Shown piece by piece: positions 38,892 through 48,721 of a stretch of 64,000 nt of DNA. Origin of the DNA: Nitrosomonas sp. (GTDB taxonomy: Bacteria; Pseudomonadota; Gammaproteobacteria; Burkholderiales; Nitrosomonadaceae). The stretch lies in NCBI GenBank assembly GCA_031316255.1, contig JALDQW010000001.1, positions 1,178,001 through 1,242,000 of the forward strand, written 5' to 3'. The notes under the pieces are model-generated. The model was given only the letters and a program-made list of their open reading frames with translations, did no database searches and had not been told where the DNA came from. The position numbers and the translations under genes are program-made. The stretch's first letter is position 1. Every line of letters begins with the position of its first letter.

Positions 38892-40112
38892 ATGCTTAGA
38901 AATTACAGCTCGGCAGGCTTTTTGATTGGCTTAAGTTGTTTTTTAATCATTATTAATCCTGCACAAGCAGTAACCACTGATTGTGAGGAAAAAACAACAC
39001 CTGCGGCTTTTTTTGTTGACGATGGCCTACTTTGCCTGCAAAACATAACCATAGCAGAACATCCGGGCGCAGCTTTTTACAAAGCGTCTCTGGAATGGTC
39101 AGGATTGGATAACCCGAATCAATTCAGGTTGCTCACTACAAAACATGACAATTTATCCGATCAACACAGCCCTGTTTTTTCCCTTGCGAATGGATCTCTA
39201 GTTCTACCCAAAATCGATATCCCGCAGACATTCGGTACGGAACGCTATGTTGCCAGTCTGGTTTTAGTCGAAAGCGATGATCACTCCATATTTGAACTGG
39301 TTTCGATAGCACGCTATATCAATCCCGACTTTATTCCCAATGTTACCTGGAAGCCCTACGGCATGCTGGATCGGGAAGAACGGCATGCGGTTGATCTGTT
39401 AGGCCGGTCGTTGCCCTATGCGCGGCTTGCGGATGCCGTTTACGATTTTGATAACACCGTCGTTGATCAATGGGTGCTGATCGATAAAAAGGACAAAAAT
39501 TCCGGTATGCAGGCCGCAGTCTACTATCACGAGGAAAATGATGAAGTGGTGCTTGCCTTTCGCGGGACAGAAAGCTGCGATTTCCCATGTTCAATCAGTG
39601 AATCTGCAGAGTTTTTCCTAGATTCGGCTGCTGATGCACTACTCACATTCGGATTTGTAGACACACAATTCGAAGATGCCATGGATTACGCCCAGACTGT
39701 CGTTAATCGTGTGCAGGGGCGGAAAATTATCGTTACGGGTCATTCGCTTGGCGGCGGTTTGGCTCAAGCAGTCGGCGCGTCATTCGGGCTGGAAACTTTT
39801 GCGTTTAATTCCGCACCGGTTCCGGATGATTTTTTTAAGGACTTTCCATCCGCTTTACCACCCGAAGAACTGAGCAAAATCATCTTTGTATTGGGCGATA
39901 TTCACGATCCGGTTTCCAACACCGATGAAACCGGAAAGTTCTATCAAAATGCCGATCATATTTCGCCGCTGATACAATTTGATTTTGATCTAAAAGAAAT
40001 CCTCCCATCGGAGCTCAAGAAACTGGATGAGCTCAGATTCAATCGTCACAGTATTACCACCCTGATTGATAATGCATCGTCGCTTTTGACAATTTATCAG
40101 GATGGCTGGTAG
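38892..40112 (+). CDS. Exported class 3 lipase-like protein
   Basis: Start chosen at ATG 38892, which gives a signal peptide (MLRNYSSAGFLIGLSCFLII ... AQA); a longer frame starts at 38844. The body has a Lipase_3 domain: EVVLAFRGTES, IIVTGHSLGGGLAQAVGAS with the nucleophile Ser, and LGDIHDPVSN with a likely catalytic Asp, and a late His in DHISP. It probably hydrolyses lipids or esters outside the inner membrane. The permease gene follows by 29 bp. Confidence 0.82.
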   Translation: MLRNYSSAGFLIGLSCFLIIINPAQAVTTDCEEKTTPAAFFVDDGLLCLQNITIAEHPGAAFYKASLEWSGLDNPNQFRLLTTKHDNLSDQHSPVFSLANGSLVLPKIDIPQTFGTERYVASLVLVESDDHSIFELVSIARYINPDFIPNVTWKPYGMLDREERHAVDLLGRSLPYARLADAVYDFDNTVVDQWVLIDKKDKNSGMQAAVYYHEENDEVVLAFRGTESCDFPCSISESAEFFLDSAADALLTFGFVDTQFEDAMDYAQTVVNRVQGRKIIVTGHSLGGGLAQAVGASFGLETFAFNSAPVPDDFFKDFPSALPPEELSKIIFVLGDIHDPVSNTDETGKFYQNADHISPLIQFDFDLKEILPSELKKLDELRFNRHSITTLIDNASSLLTIYQDGW

Positions 40113-40141
40113 TTCGTTGAAAATAAATACAGCGCCTGCAT

Positions 40142-42019
40142 TTGACGACTGAACAAATACTGATAATCGGCATACTGCTTGCAACAGCAATCATGTTTTT
40201 ATGGGGCCGTTGGCGCCATGATCTGGTTGCAATCAGTGCGCTGCTCGCCTGCACCGTTTCCGGTCTGGTCAGTTATTCGGAAGCTTTCACCGGTTTTGGC
40301 CACCCGGCTGTCATTACCGTTGCCTGTATTCTAATCTTGAGCGCCGGATTGCAAAATACCGGTGCCGTTGATTGGCTCACCAAAACGCTGTTGCCGTTAA
40401 AATCCGGTGCAACGCTGTCAATTCTTTCATTGACCTGTCTGGCGGCAATTCTTTCCGGTTTCATGAACAACGTTGGCGCACTGGCGATCTTGATTCCAGT
40501 CGCACTGCAAATGGCGACACGGCTGGAAATGCCGCCCGGGCAAATTCTGATGCCGCTGGCTTTTGGTTCCATTCTGGGGGGCATGACAACACTCATCGGC
40601 ACGCCGCCCAATCTGATTGTCTCTGGCATTCGTGCGGAAACAACCGAGTTTGGCTATTATTCCATGTTTGATTTTACGCCCGTTGGAATCGCCGTTGCGA
40701 TAACGGGTGTTTTGTTTATTTCCCTGACTGGCTGGCGCCTGGTTCCCGTGCGCAAGCAGGTAAGTCAGGAAACGTTCGACCTTAGTGCATATCTGACGGA
40801 AGTACGCGTCACTGAAGACAGCAAAGCCGCCGGTATGCGGCTTTATGAAATAGATGCCGCACTGGAAGAAGCCGATGCCCAAGTGATCGGCCTGGTGCGA
40901 AACGATGTTCGGGTAACGCCAGCAAGTTTGAACCGGCAAATTTATCCCAACGACATTCTGATTATCGAAGCGGAAGCGGAACCGCTCGCCAATGTAATAT
41001 CCAGCCTGGGTCTGGTTCTTGAAGCGGCAAAAAAAACCAACGACGCGGAAGAACCCCAGGATAAAGCAGATTCCGAAAAGAAGCGCGGCACTGAAACAGA
41101 AATAAATAAAACTGAACCGGCGACAGAAGAAAACAAAACAGAAAAACAATCTGCATCGAATGAAATTATTCTGGCTGAATATATCGTACTGCCCGCTTCG
41201 CTGTTGGTGAATCGCTCAGCTAAAACCATTGCGCTGCGTACACGCTATGGCGTCAATCTACTGGCATTGTCACGTACCGGAAAACGGACAATGGCGCGAT
41301 TACGCACGATCCAATTCAAGGCAGGCGATGTTTTAATGTTGCAGGGTGCACCCGATGCCATAGCCGAGTTTGCCGAGAATACCGGCTGTGTGCCGTTAGC
41401 CGAAAGAACGCTGCGCATTCCTGACAAACGAAAGGCATTACTGAGTGGTTTCATTATGTTACTGGCTATCGGCGTCATCGTTTTGGGTCTAATGCCACCC
41501 GCAATTGCCTTCATGTGCAGTGTACTGGCAGTAACCCTCTTGCAGATCATGCCGTTACGCGCAGTTTATCAGGTGGTCGACTGGCCCGTCATTGTTTTGC
41601 TGGCAGCCCTGATTCCGGTTGCAAATGCAATGCAAAGTACTGGCGCAGCCGATCTGATTGCAAGCGCATTACTCGACAATCTGGCGCAGGGACATGCAGT
41701 TATCGCATTGGGGTTGATCCTGATAGTAACCATGACACTTTCAGATTTAATGAATAATGCGGCAACTGCAGCAGTCATGTGTCCGATTGCACTCGGCGCA
41801 GCCAATCAACTGGGCGCAAACCCGGATGCTTTTCTCATGGCTGTGGCAGTAGGCGCCTCATGCGCATTTTTGACGCCGATCGGTCATCAAAATAATACGT
41901 TGATACTCGGCCCCGGCGGCTTTCAATTTAGCGATTACTGGCGGCTGGGATTGCCATTGGAAATTCTGGTTGTCACGATCAGTATCCCGATGCTTATTTT
42001 GGTTTGGCCATTATACTAA
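40142..42019 (+). CDS. SLC13/DASS-type anion permease with TrkA-C domains
   Basis: A 625-residue transporter, start TTG 40142. N-terminal membrane half with MNNVGALAILIPVALQMA and the motif GGMTTLIGTPPNLIVSG; two cytoplasmic TrkA-C-like domains around residues 220-310 and 345-415 with a Lys/Glu-rich linker between them; C-terminal membrane half with FLTPIGHQNNTLILGPGGF. These two GTPPN/GHQNN signatures mark the SLC13/CitMHS superfamily of Na- or H-coupled anion carriers (sulfate, dicarboxylate). The anion is not identifiable. Confidence 0.85.
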   Translation: MTTEQILIIGILLATAIMFLWGRWRHDLVAISALLACTVSGLVSYSEAFTGFGHPAVITVACILILSAGLQNTGAVDWLTKTLLPLKSGATLSILSLTCLAAILSGFMNNVGALAILIPVALQMATRLEMPPGQILMPLAFGSILGGMTTLIGTPPNLIVSGIRAETTEFGYYSMFDFTPVGIAVAITGVLFISLTGWRLVPVRKQVSQETFDLSAYLTEVRVTEDSKAAGMRLYEIDAALEEADAQVIGLVRNDVRVTPASLNRQIYPNDILIIEAEAEPLANVISSLGLVLEAAKKTNDAEEPQDKADSEKKRGTETEINKTEPATEENKTEKQSASNEIILAEYIVLPASLLVNRSAKTIALRTRYGVNLLALSRTGKRTMARLRTIQFKAGDVLMLQGAPDAIAEFAENTGCVPLAERTLRIPDKRKALLSGFIMLLAIGVIVLGLMPPAIAFMCSVLAVTLLQIMPLRAVYQVVDWPVIVLLAALIPVANAMQSTGAADLIASALLDNLAQGHAVIALGLILIVTMTLSDLMNNAATAAVMCPIALGAANQLGANPDAFLMAVAVGASCAFLTPIGHQNNTLILGPGGFQFSDYWRLGLPLEILVVTISIPMLILVWPLY

Positions 42020-42095
42020 GTTTATAGCACAATACGGACTGAAGATTCGTCCGATAAAACAATAAGAAGAATACGTCGTAAATCAAGGTACATAA

Positions 42096-43934
42096 ATGGT
42101 CTCACTGAATAGAATGATCACCTTCTGGATATTGTCGCTGGGCTGGCTGGTATTCGCCTATCATAGTGGCGGCATGATTCCCGATCAACAGCTATGGTTT
42201 GCTTTGCTGGTGACCTTTGTGTTTGGCATGCCGCTGTATATGGCGGCCACCTATTCGATAACCATCCAGAGAATTCATCGCGCCAATCAGTTCCGTAATC
42301 TGGGCATTCTGTACTGGTTTTTGAATAAACGGATTTTACCCTATATCGGCTGGGCGCTCTGGTCGGTTACGTTTACATTTGTGCTGGTATTTTATCTCGG
42401 CGTATCCCAAAAGATCGAATGGATTGTTTTTCTATTGACCGTTCCGGTATTTACCTGTTTTCATGTCATCTTTGCACCGATTGCAACTCGGGAATTCAAG
42501 CCTTATATTGCATTGCACAAATCCTTAATCTGGACACGCTGGGCAACAGCGCTGGCAATGGCCGGATTTTACGTGCTCTATGTAAAACTGGCGAGTGAAT
42601 ATCAACCCTACGCGTCTTTAGCCGAGGCGATTCAAGGGAGAAGTGTTGGCGTCGATGGCGCCAGTAACAGCATATTGATACTGGAAACCGCTCGACTGTT
42701 GGGTTTTGTTGAAGGCTTAAAAGCCTATGTGCTAGGCAATTTACATTCCCTCAATGACATTATTTTTCTGATTTTTGTTTTTTTCGGTGGAACCATTCTT
42801 TTTTATAATATTGCACTTGCCATTTCCAGCTTTATGGTGCCATTATCCGAATACCGTCGCGTACTCACGCCACTGCAAGATATTGATGTACCGGCGTATA
42901 TTCCGCCGCGTTCACTGGCAATTGCATCTGGATTGATCACCTTTTTCATGCTGTTTATCTATGTACCGGCAACAGTTTATGTGGATGCCTGGCTGCGTTC
43001 AACCCCACGCGTTGTAGAACACCTGCAAGAAACCCAGGTTGCTGTAGTCGAAAAAATCGAATCGCTGGAGAAGATCGGCGATGGCTACTATAAACCGGGC
43101 ACCATTGAACAAACCCGGCAGGCCTATCTCGAAATTGTGCACGAACTCGATAAATCGGTTCATGATCTCAGAAAAACCACGGATCAAAGCTTTCTGTTAA
43201 TGGCGCAAAATGTGGATGATTACCTTGACTGGTATTACAGCCTGCCCGGCGAATACGAACGCATTGTTGCACTGGCAACCGGAAAACTGGAAAACTGGAT
43301 GATTGAAAAACTTGAGGCCTATCTGATGCAGGGCAATGCATTTGGCCCGGTACAGCAATCCATCGAAGACGCCATGCGTAAAAACGACCAACTGCGCAGT
43401 GAATATCTTGAAAAAATCAATCAGATACTGGCCGAGAATCAGATTGAACCCACAACACAACAACCCGAGATCGTACAATATTCGCCCCTGGACGCCATCA
43501 AAGAACCCCCGAGCAATAGCGTAATCGTCAATCTGGAAAATCGCCTGCTGATTTCGGGTGGCATAGGCGCAGCTGGTGCAATCACCGGCGCCATTGCCGG
43601 TAAAGTGACCGGCAAAGTGATCGCCAAAGGCGCAATCAGCTTAGGCGCCAAGGCGATGATCAAAGTCGCTGCCGGAAAAGCAGCCAGCGTGCTTGGCGGT
43701 GCCGCCGCGGGCGCAGCCAGCGGTGCAGCACTCGGCTCTGTTGTTCCAGGCATTGGCACCGCAATCGGCGCAGCCCTTGGGGGTATTATTGGCGGCATCT
43801 CCATAGGTCTTGGTGTCGAACACCTGCTACTGAAACTCGAGGAACACTACTCCCGCGATGAATTCAAACAGCAGATTCTCGAAGCAATTGATGAAGCGCG
43901 GCTGGAGTTTGAGGAATCGCTGGAGTTGAATTAG
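42096..43934 (+). CDS. Unrecognised membrane protein with glycine-rich C-terminal segment
   Basis: A 612-residue protein I do not recognise. About seven hydrophobic helices lie in the first 310 residues (for example at 8-26, 31-50, 84-106, 111-128, 145-163, 217-240, 266-293). A soluble helical part follows (about 310-490). Residues ~495-585 form a Gly/Ala-rich hydrophobic stretch with many GxxxG spacings (GAAGAITGAIAGK, GAALGGIIGGISIGLG), reminiscent of glycine-zipper segments, then an acidic tail. The gene lies between the permease and SigF genes on the same strand. Confidence 0.65.
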   Translation: MVSLNRMITFWILSLGWLVFAYHSGGMIPDQQLWFALLVTFVFGMPLYMAATYSITIQRIHRANQFRNLGILYWFLNKRILPYIGWALWSVTFTFVLVFYLGVSQKIEWIVFLLTVPVFTCFHVIFAPIATREFKPYIALHKSLIWTRWATALAMAGFYVLYVKLASEYQPYASLAEAIQGRSVGVDGASNSILILETARLLGFVEGLKAYVLGNLHSLNDIIFLIFVFFGGTILFYNIALAISSFMVPLSEYRRVLTPLQDIDVPAYIPPRSLAIASGLITFFMLFIYVPATVYVDAWLRSTPRVVEHLQETQVAVVEKIESLEKIGDGYYKPGTIEQTRQAYLEIVHELDKSVHDLRKTTDQSFLLMAQNVDDYLDWYYSLPGEYERIVALATGKLENWMIEKLEAYLMQGNAFGPVQQSIEDAMRKNDQLRSEYLEKINQILAENQIEPTTQQPEIVQYSPLDAIKEPPSNSVIVNLENRLLISGGIGAAGAITGAIAGKVTGKVIAKGAISLGAKAMIKVAAGKAASVLGGAAAGAASGAALGSVVPGIGTAIGAALGGIIGGISIGLGVEHLLLKLEEHYSRDEFKQQILEAIDEARLEFEESLELN

Positions 43935-43984
43935 AGCCACGTGAATGAATAGAATGGCTCATTCAAAAAATTGTTTGGTGTTCA

Positions 43985-44521
43985 ATGACAAAAAATGACA
44001 CATACCTTGAAATGCTGATGCAACAAGCACTGGAAGGAGACAAACGTGCGTACGCCGAGTTGCTTCGGGAAACTGCACATTTTTTAAAGCCTTTTTTGAA
44101 GCAGAAACTGAGTGCTGAAAATGAAGTGGACGATCTTTTACAGGATATTCTTTTGTCCATCCACAAAGTGCGCCATACTTACGATGGCTTGCGACCCTAT
44201 AAGCCCTGGGCATATGCGATAGCCAGATATCGTTTGCTGGACTACCTGCGCAACCATTATGCCGATAACCTGCGTTCAGCCCTAGACATGTCAGAATTGG
44301 AAAATTCTTTGCAAAATAATGTAACAGAATACCGTATTAGTTACGAATCTATCAGTGGAGAAATCCACAAGTTACCTGAAAAGCAGGCGCTGATAATGCA
44401 AATGATGCACCAGGAAGGCTATACAGCCAGGGAAGTTGCCGAGAAAATTGGCATGACAGAAGCTGCGGTAAAAGTTGCTGCGCATCGCGCTTACAAAACA
44501 TTAAGGCATCAATTGGAGTAA
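43985..44521 (+). CDS. ECF sigma factor, SigF-like
   Basis: A 178-residue extracytoplasmic-function sigma factor: region 2 contains NEVDDLLQDILLSIHKVRHTYD and PYKPWAYAIARYRLLDYLR; region 4 contains KLPEKQALIMQMMHQEGYTAREVAEKIGMTEAAVKVAAHRAYKTLR. It is paired with an NrsF-type anti-sigma gene starting 3 bp downstream, as in SigF/NrsF systems responding to heavy metals or oxidants in Caulobacter. Confidence 0.93.
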   Translation: MTKNDTYLEMLMQQALEGDKRAYAELLRETAHFLKPFLKQKLSAENEVDDLLQDILLSIHKVRHTYDGLRPYKPWAYAIARYRLLDYLRNHYADNLRSALDMSELENSLQNNVTEYRISYESISGEIHKLPEKQALIMQMMHQEGYTAREVAEKIGMTEAAVKVAAHRAYKTLRHQLE

Positions 44522-44524
44522 TAG

Positions 44525-45160
44525 ATGGATAATATAGAACAATTGATTAAGACGTTAACTGACGATGCAACGAAAGTACAACCTGCACCGCATCCATTTC
44601 TGCTGACCCTCAAATGGACCGTAGCTACAATTGTCTATCTATCCGTATTACTGGGAATTTTTGGCCCGAGGTCCGATTTTATGCAGGCAATCGAAAACCA
44701 ATGGTTTGTTGCTGAAGTTCTGGCTTTATTCAGCATTTTTGTAGCAACATTAGTGACCACTTCGCTACTCGCATTTCCGGATATACACCAAAAACGCGCT
44801 ATCGCATTTGCACCGATTCTCATGATCGGTATGTTTCTGGTCGTGATATTTTTCGCCTGGAATGCAGATCATCCACCTGCATCCTTGCCTGACCACACCT
44901 ATGAATGCACGCTGTGCATTATCCTGGTTTCACTGTTGCCGACTGTTTGGACATTTTATTCATTGCGCAAACTGGCAAGCATACACTACCGTCTCGCTGG
45001 CGGGCTTGCACTGCTTTCCGCAACCAGCATTGGCGCTTTATGGTTACGATTATATGAAGTCAATGATTCCATTAGTCATGTTGTCGAATGGCATTATCTG
45101 CCCATGTTTGTCATCGGACTCGTCGGTTTATGGCTGGGAGAAATTATTCTGAAATGGTAG
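44525..45160 (+). CDS. NrsF (DUF1109) anti-sigma factor
   Basis: A 211-residue membrane protein with six predicted helices and the family start IEQLIKTLTDDATKVQP, plus the Cys pair in HTYECTLCIILVSLLPT. NrsF proteins hold SigF-type sigma factors at the inner membrane; their conserved cysteines are used in stress sensing. The 3-bp gap after the sigma gene shows co-translation. Confidence 0.9.
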   Translation: MDNIEQLIKTLTDDATKVQPAPHPFLLTLKWTVATIVYLSVLLGIFGPRSDFMQAIENQWFVAEVLALFSIFVATLVTTSLLAFPDIHQKRAIAFAPILMIGMFLVVIFFAWNADHPPASLPDHTYECTLCIILVSLLPTVWTFYSLRKLASIHYRLAGGLALLSATSIGALWLRLYEVNDSISHVVEWHYLPMFVIGLVGLWLGEIILKW

Positions 45161-45306
45161 CACCGCTTGTTACATACATTTTGTATGCAGCACCTCCTTC
45201 TCCGACAAACCGGGTCATCATAACTTACATATCTAGCTTCTTGAAATAAATAAACCAGCCAAAACAGATTACCAGACAGCATTTTTTGAAATATTTCCCA
45301 TGTTTT

Positions 45307-45332
45307 GTAACCTTTTTGCTAACGCATACGAA
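45307..45332 (+). promoter_or_regulatory. Putative SigF-type ECF promoter upstream of the spondin gene
   Basis: GTAACC (45307-45312), exactly 16 bp, then CGAA (45329-45332). This is the spacing and sequence I recall for SigF-dependent promoters in Caulobacter. It is about 130 bp upstream of the spondin-domain gene and downstream of the sigma/anti-sigma pair. Inferred to be the target site of the adjacent sigma factor. Confidence 0.55.
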
Positions 45333-45460
45333 TCAATGTAAGCAAAGTGCCAAATTGACAATCATCTACCCATGCGGCATGTGCTTGTCAAACAACGCTT
45401 GGCGTTAAGTTCGGGACAATCAACTCGATTTTCTATTATTATTCAAAAGGATTTCTCAAA

Positions 45461-46129
45461 ATGGTTATAAAAAAATTTCTGTACACTATGAGTGCCACCT
45501 TTATTTTTGCTATTGCTAATAGCTGGGCAAGCGAGAACGACGACAAAATTACATATCAAATAACCATCACGAATCTCTCGCCCGGTCAACCCATAGCACC
45601 ACCCATGACAGCCACCCACCGCGCGGGCATATCATTTTTTAACGCGGGTGATACGCCTACTCCGGAACTGGCAACGCTTGCAGAAGCCGGTGACGGCAAC
45701 CCTTTGGCAGCCAAATTGATAAGTACACCGGGTTATCGTGATGCACAAGTCGGTGCTAGCGGAATCGGCCCGGGCGAAACCAGAACAATGATGATTAATG
45801 CACATTCCAGGAAGGATCATCTAAGTCTTGGAGCCATGCTGGTCAACACTAACGATGCATTCATTGCACTTAGAGACGTTACACTGCCCAAAGGTAACCA
45901 CTCCATCACCTATTTTGCTGACGCTTACGACGCCGGTAGTGAAACCAACGATGAATCATGCAGCACCATACCCGGACCGGCCTGCGGTGGCACAGGTCTT
46001 TCACCGGAAGACGAAGGCGAGGGTTTTGTCCATATACACAACGGAATTCATGGAATAGGAGGACTTGACGCCTCGCTTTATGACTGGCGCAACCCCGTGG
46101 CCCTGGTGGTTATCAAGCGTATCAACTAA
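45461..46129 (+). CDS. Exported spondin-domain protein
   Basis: A 222-residue protein with a signal peptide (cleaved near ANSWAS, about residue 24) and a Spondin_N domain: YQITITNLSPGQPIAPPMTATHRAG, ASGIGPGETRTM, LSLGAMLVNTNDAFIALRDV, then YDAGSETNDE. Bacterial members are periplasmic or secreted proteins of unknown function. AAAGGA (45448-45453) is its ribosome site. Its place beside a SigF/NrsF pair and the motif upstream suggest SigF control. Confidence 0.85.
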   Translation: MVIKKFLYTMSATFIFAIANSWASENDDKITYQITITNLSPGQPIAPPMTATHRAGISFFNAGDTPTPELATLAEAGDGNPLAAKLISTPGYRDAQVGASGIGPGETRTMMINAHSRKDHLSLGAMLVNTNDAFIALRDVTLPKGNHSITYFADAYDAGSETNDESCSTIPGPACGGTGLSPEDEGEGFVHIHNGIHGIGGLDASLYDWRNPVALVVIKRIN

Positions 46130-46914
46130 TTGTATTAACGATACCGGTGAATAGGCATAAACTTTACAGATTCACCACCTTTTTCCTTAGACCCTGTTCA
46201 AGATCTTTATAAATGAATGCAGTACAAGACAAAAACAAGCAAGAAAACACAGTTTATACGTAATAAAGGAGCATTTAAGGCCTTTTTCAACTCAATTGTA
46301 GGTTGCTTCGTGAGAACTTGAACAGGTTTTTAATATTAAACATACTGGATAACTGCATTTCATCAGCTAGCAAATTTCCCCAGTTTCTGCATTATTCATT
46401 CATTCCGATCGCCCAGAGAATTCCGACGGAATTTGTACCACAATCTACAGCAATCAATACTTTGGTTTTAGTCAGGTTAAGGAAAATCATGGTCAAAAGA
46501 AAATCGAAAAACCTCTAGAATGCTCATCCTACTTGCCTTGATTCCAGGCCCAGGACGTGCATCTACTATAAAACAGAAAATAGGTTCTTCCACATAATGT
46601 ACTGACAGGCCTTAAACCGAGATGATATGCACCGGCACCCTTGTATGTTACTAATGCTATTCCGAAACAACGCCCTAAGTATCATTCCCATGGCTTTGCA
46701 CTTTAATCTCCAATGCAAAATCATTCTGATCAATGGTATAAGCGCGCGAAACACACACTACTCCAATCAAAAATTACAGATTTATTGCTTCAGAGTATGG
46801 ACGAGATTCTGGTGGAAGTTGATTCAGACAACTTAGATGAAAAAGCCCAAGTGCGACATTAGCAAGAACTTAATTCCTAAACTTTAGAAATAATTAGCGC
46901 CGTTAATCCAGTTG
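46130..46914. other. Decayed intergenic region
   Basis: 785 bp without an intact gene. It contains the inverted-repeat element at 46193-46326 and, on the minus strand, pieces that look like broken coding sequence: near 46790-46680 a run reading IGVVCVSRAYTIDQNDFALE, shifting frame into YKGAGAYHLGLRPVS by 46610, and at 46498-46403 a 31-residue frame containing AVDCGTNSVGILWAIG. Family not recognised. Frames are interrupted, so this is probably gene debris. Confidence 0.5.
46193..46326. mobile_element. Putative miniature inverted-repeat element, family B
   Basis: CCTGTTCAAG at 46193-46202 is matched perfectly by CTTGAACAGG at 46317-46326, so about 134 bp are bounded by 10-bp inverted repeats. 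No target duplication is clear. A related single end (CTGAACAGGTTCTTAATGG) is at 48571-48589. Confidence 0.45.
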
Positions 46915-48279
46915 TCAATCCACTCCACCCTTACCTGCAAAGCGCTCCAGATACTTTTTTATTATGACCTTGCTCGTAACATTATGCGCTTTATTGAGCA
47001 CGACATAATTGATCATGCCATGCAACGCAATGGCAATCAGCAGGCCTTCAAAAATACCGAGCCTATACACCAGCAACGCGCAGATGGTCGCCAGCATCAG
47101 TTCATATCGCCCATGATGCGCCACATGAAACAGGCCGGCAATCATTTTCCATCCGGTAAATATCATCACCGCAGCCAGAGAGAATTTCGGCATAAATTCC
47201 AGAAAATCCGTATTCAGTACAAAAAACAGGATAACGCAACCAATAATGAGAACAGAGAATTTCGTATATGCCCCCGCCAGTTTGTTGGTGGTGCTTTTGG
47301 CAATGCCATCGAGATTTGTCATACCGTTAAAAAAACTCGCGCCCATATTGGCAATCCAGATCGCAAGCAGACTGTTATTCGTGTTGCACTTGCGTTTCAA
47401 TGGGTCAATTTTCTCAATCGCCGCGTTACTCATCACCTGTTCAATCACATCGATGACTGCAAGCGTGGCGGCAAAACCGATCACATACACCCAGGTTATC
47501 GCGCTATCAAATTTAGGCAACGGCAAAGACAGCGTCAACGGAATATCATCGACGTGCAGCATTGGCATAGCAACAAAATAGGAGACAATGATGCTGGCCG
47601 TAATCAGTACGAAATAGGGAATCGCGGGCTGTGTATTCTGAAATTTGGAAAACAGATAAAGAAAAACGCCAAAACCAGTCAACGATATCAAGACCATTTG
47701 AATCCGCGTCGAATTCCAGAAAATTTCTGTTTCCATCGCTTCAGGAATTTCATAGGTCATCGCAAAAAAATTAATGGCGATTTTAAGCCCCACACCCGCC
47801 AACAAACCTTCCACCAGATAGCTTGGCACCGCAATCAAAATATATTTTTGCAGGTTAAATTTCCAGATGACCGCCTGCATCGAAGCCGTCAGAAAAATGA
47901 CAAACGCCATATTTTCCATGCCAAAACTGGCTACACCCAGTGCAAGCACCGGTGCGAGACCTGCAGCAACACCAGGTGCACCGATATAATTACCGGGTCG
48001 TATCCATGCATTGATCCAGCCGACAAAACAGGCAAAAACGACCGTAGCCAGTGCAACCTTAATCGGGTAATCCGACATTATGGCAATGCCGACGGAAAGC
48101 GGAATTGCCATTGCACCGGTAATTATTCCAGCCTGAACATCACGGGCGACATGCTTTACCTGGAATGCGGCAGACCCCGTGATATCTGAAGAAACATGTT
48201 CAGTATGTTTTTGGCCTTTTTTCTCGGGTGACGACTGAGTTTTGGGGTCGTGCGCGTTCATATCTCTGGAATCTCCCAT
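46915..48279 (-). CDS. SulP-family anion transporter
   Basis: A 454-residue SulP (SLC26-like) permease: DVQAGIITGAMAIPLSVGIAIM in the first helix, GAPGVAAGLAPVLALGV, and about ten further helices. There is no STAS domain at the C-terminus, which in many SulP proteins adds 100 residues. Substrates in the family include sulfate and bicarbonate; in an autotroph bicarbonate is attractive but unproven. A later Met at residue 7 (48261) may be the start. It is divergent from the Crp/Fnr gene. Confidence 0.88.
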   Translation of the reverse strand: MGDSRDMNAHDPKTQSSPEKKGQKHTEHVSSDITGSAAFQVKHVARDVQAGIITGAMAIPLSVGIAIMSDYPIKVALATVVFACFVGWINAWIRPGNYIGAPGVAAGLAPVLALGVASFGMENMAFVIFLTASMQAVIWKFNLQKYILIAVPSYLVEGLLAGVGLKIAINFFAMTYEIPEAMETEIFWNSTRIQMVLISLTGFGVFLYLFSKFQNTQPAIPYFVLITASIIVSYFVAMPMLHVDDIPLTLSLPLPKFDSAITWVYVIGFAATLAVIDVIEQVMSNAAIEKIDPLKRKCNTNNSLLAIWIANMGASFFNGMTNLDGIAKSTTNKLAGAYTKFSVLIIGCVILFFVLNTDFLEFMPKFSLAAVMIFTGWKMIAGLFHVAHHGRYELMLATICALLVYRLGIFEGLLIAIALHGMINYVVLNKAHNVTSKVIIKKYLERFAGKGGVD

Positions 48280-48721
48280 CTATGAAAAAACAAACTTTTT
48301 TCAACAGACAATCGGCGTTCACCATAAAACGAGCACTAAAAATCTGAAATTTGCATTTTTCATATGCAATACTGCATTTAAAGCCGTTTTTTATAGCGGA
48401 ATGTCAATACATAACACCACCACGCTTCAGCTTTGTTCAGTGTATGATTACTGTTTATTCCATGTCGCATTAAGGTGTATTGACGTAACTCAAATATTTT
48501 TAGATTATTTTGTGTATGCTCCGCCTTTTCGTTCTATTTTGCCTTGTGCCGCATTGTGCGGTTCGAAATACTGAACAGGTTCTTAATGGAATGATTTAAG
48601 AGTATAAATGACTGTCAGTAAAATTCGGCTCTGGTAATAAAATGTCATAACACTTATTATGTTAATCTCTATATTGCAAGACCAAAGGATTAAAACACCC
48701 AATCGGGAGGGCTAAAAACAG
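48280..48721. other. Divergent intergenic region between SulP and Crp/Fnr genes
   Basis: About 440 bp without a gene. It includes a family-B-like element end (48571-48589), a weak candidate promoter TTGACG-N17-GATTAT (48479-48507), and the ribosome site GGGAGGG just before the Crp/Fnr gene. Confidence 0.4.

Noticed and set aside
40427..41149. A 240-codon minus-strand frame inside the SLC13-type permease gene
   Set aside because: Composition is a mirror of a hydrophobic gene; the permease is well supported on the other strand.
46403..46498. Minus-strand run containing AVDCGTNSVGILWAIG, which recalls the GTNSVG of Cas9 RuvC-I and of Ppx/GppA-type ATPases
   Set aside because: The frame is only about 31 residues, no nuclease or CRISPR sequence is near, and it lies in gene debris.
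46912..48189. A 425-codon open frame on the plus strand opposite the SulP gene
   Set aside because: It is very rich in His, Gln, Arg and Asn, has no family resemblance and mirrors a clear transporter gene, so it is an antisense shadow.
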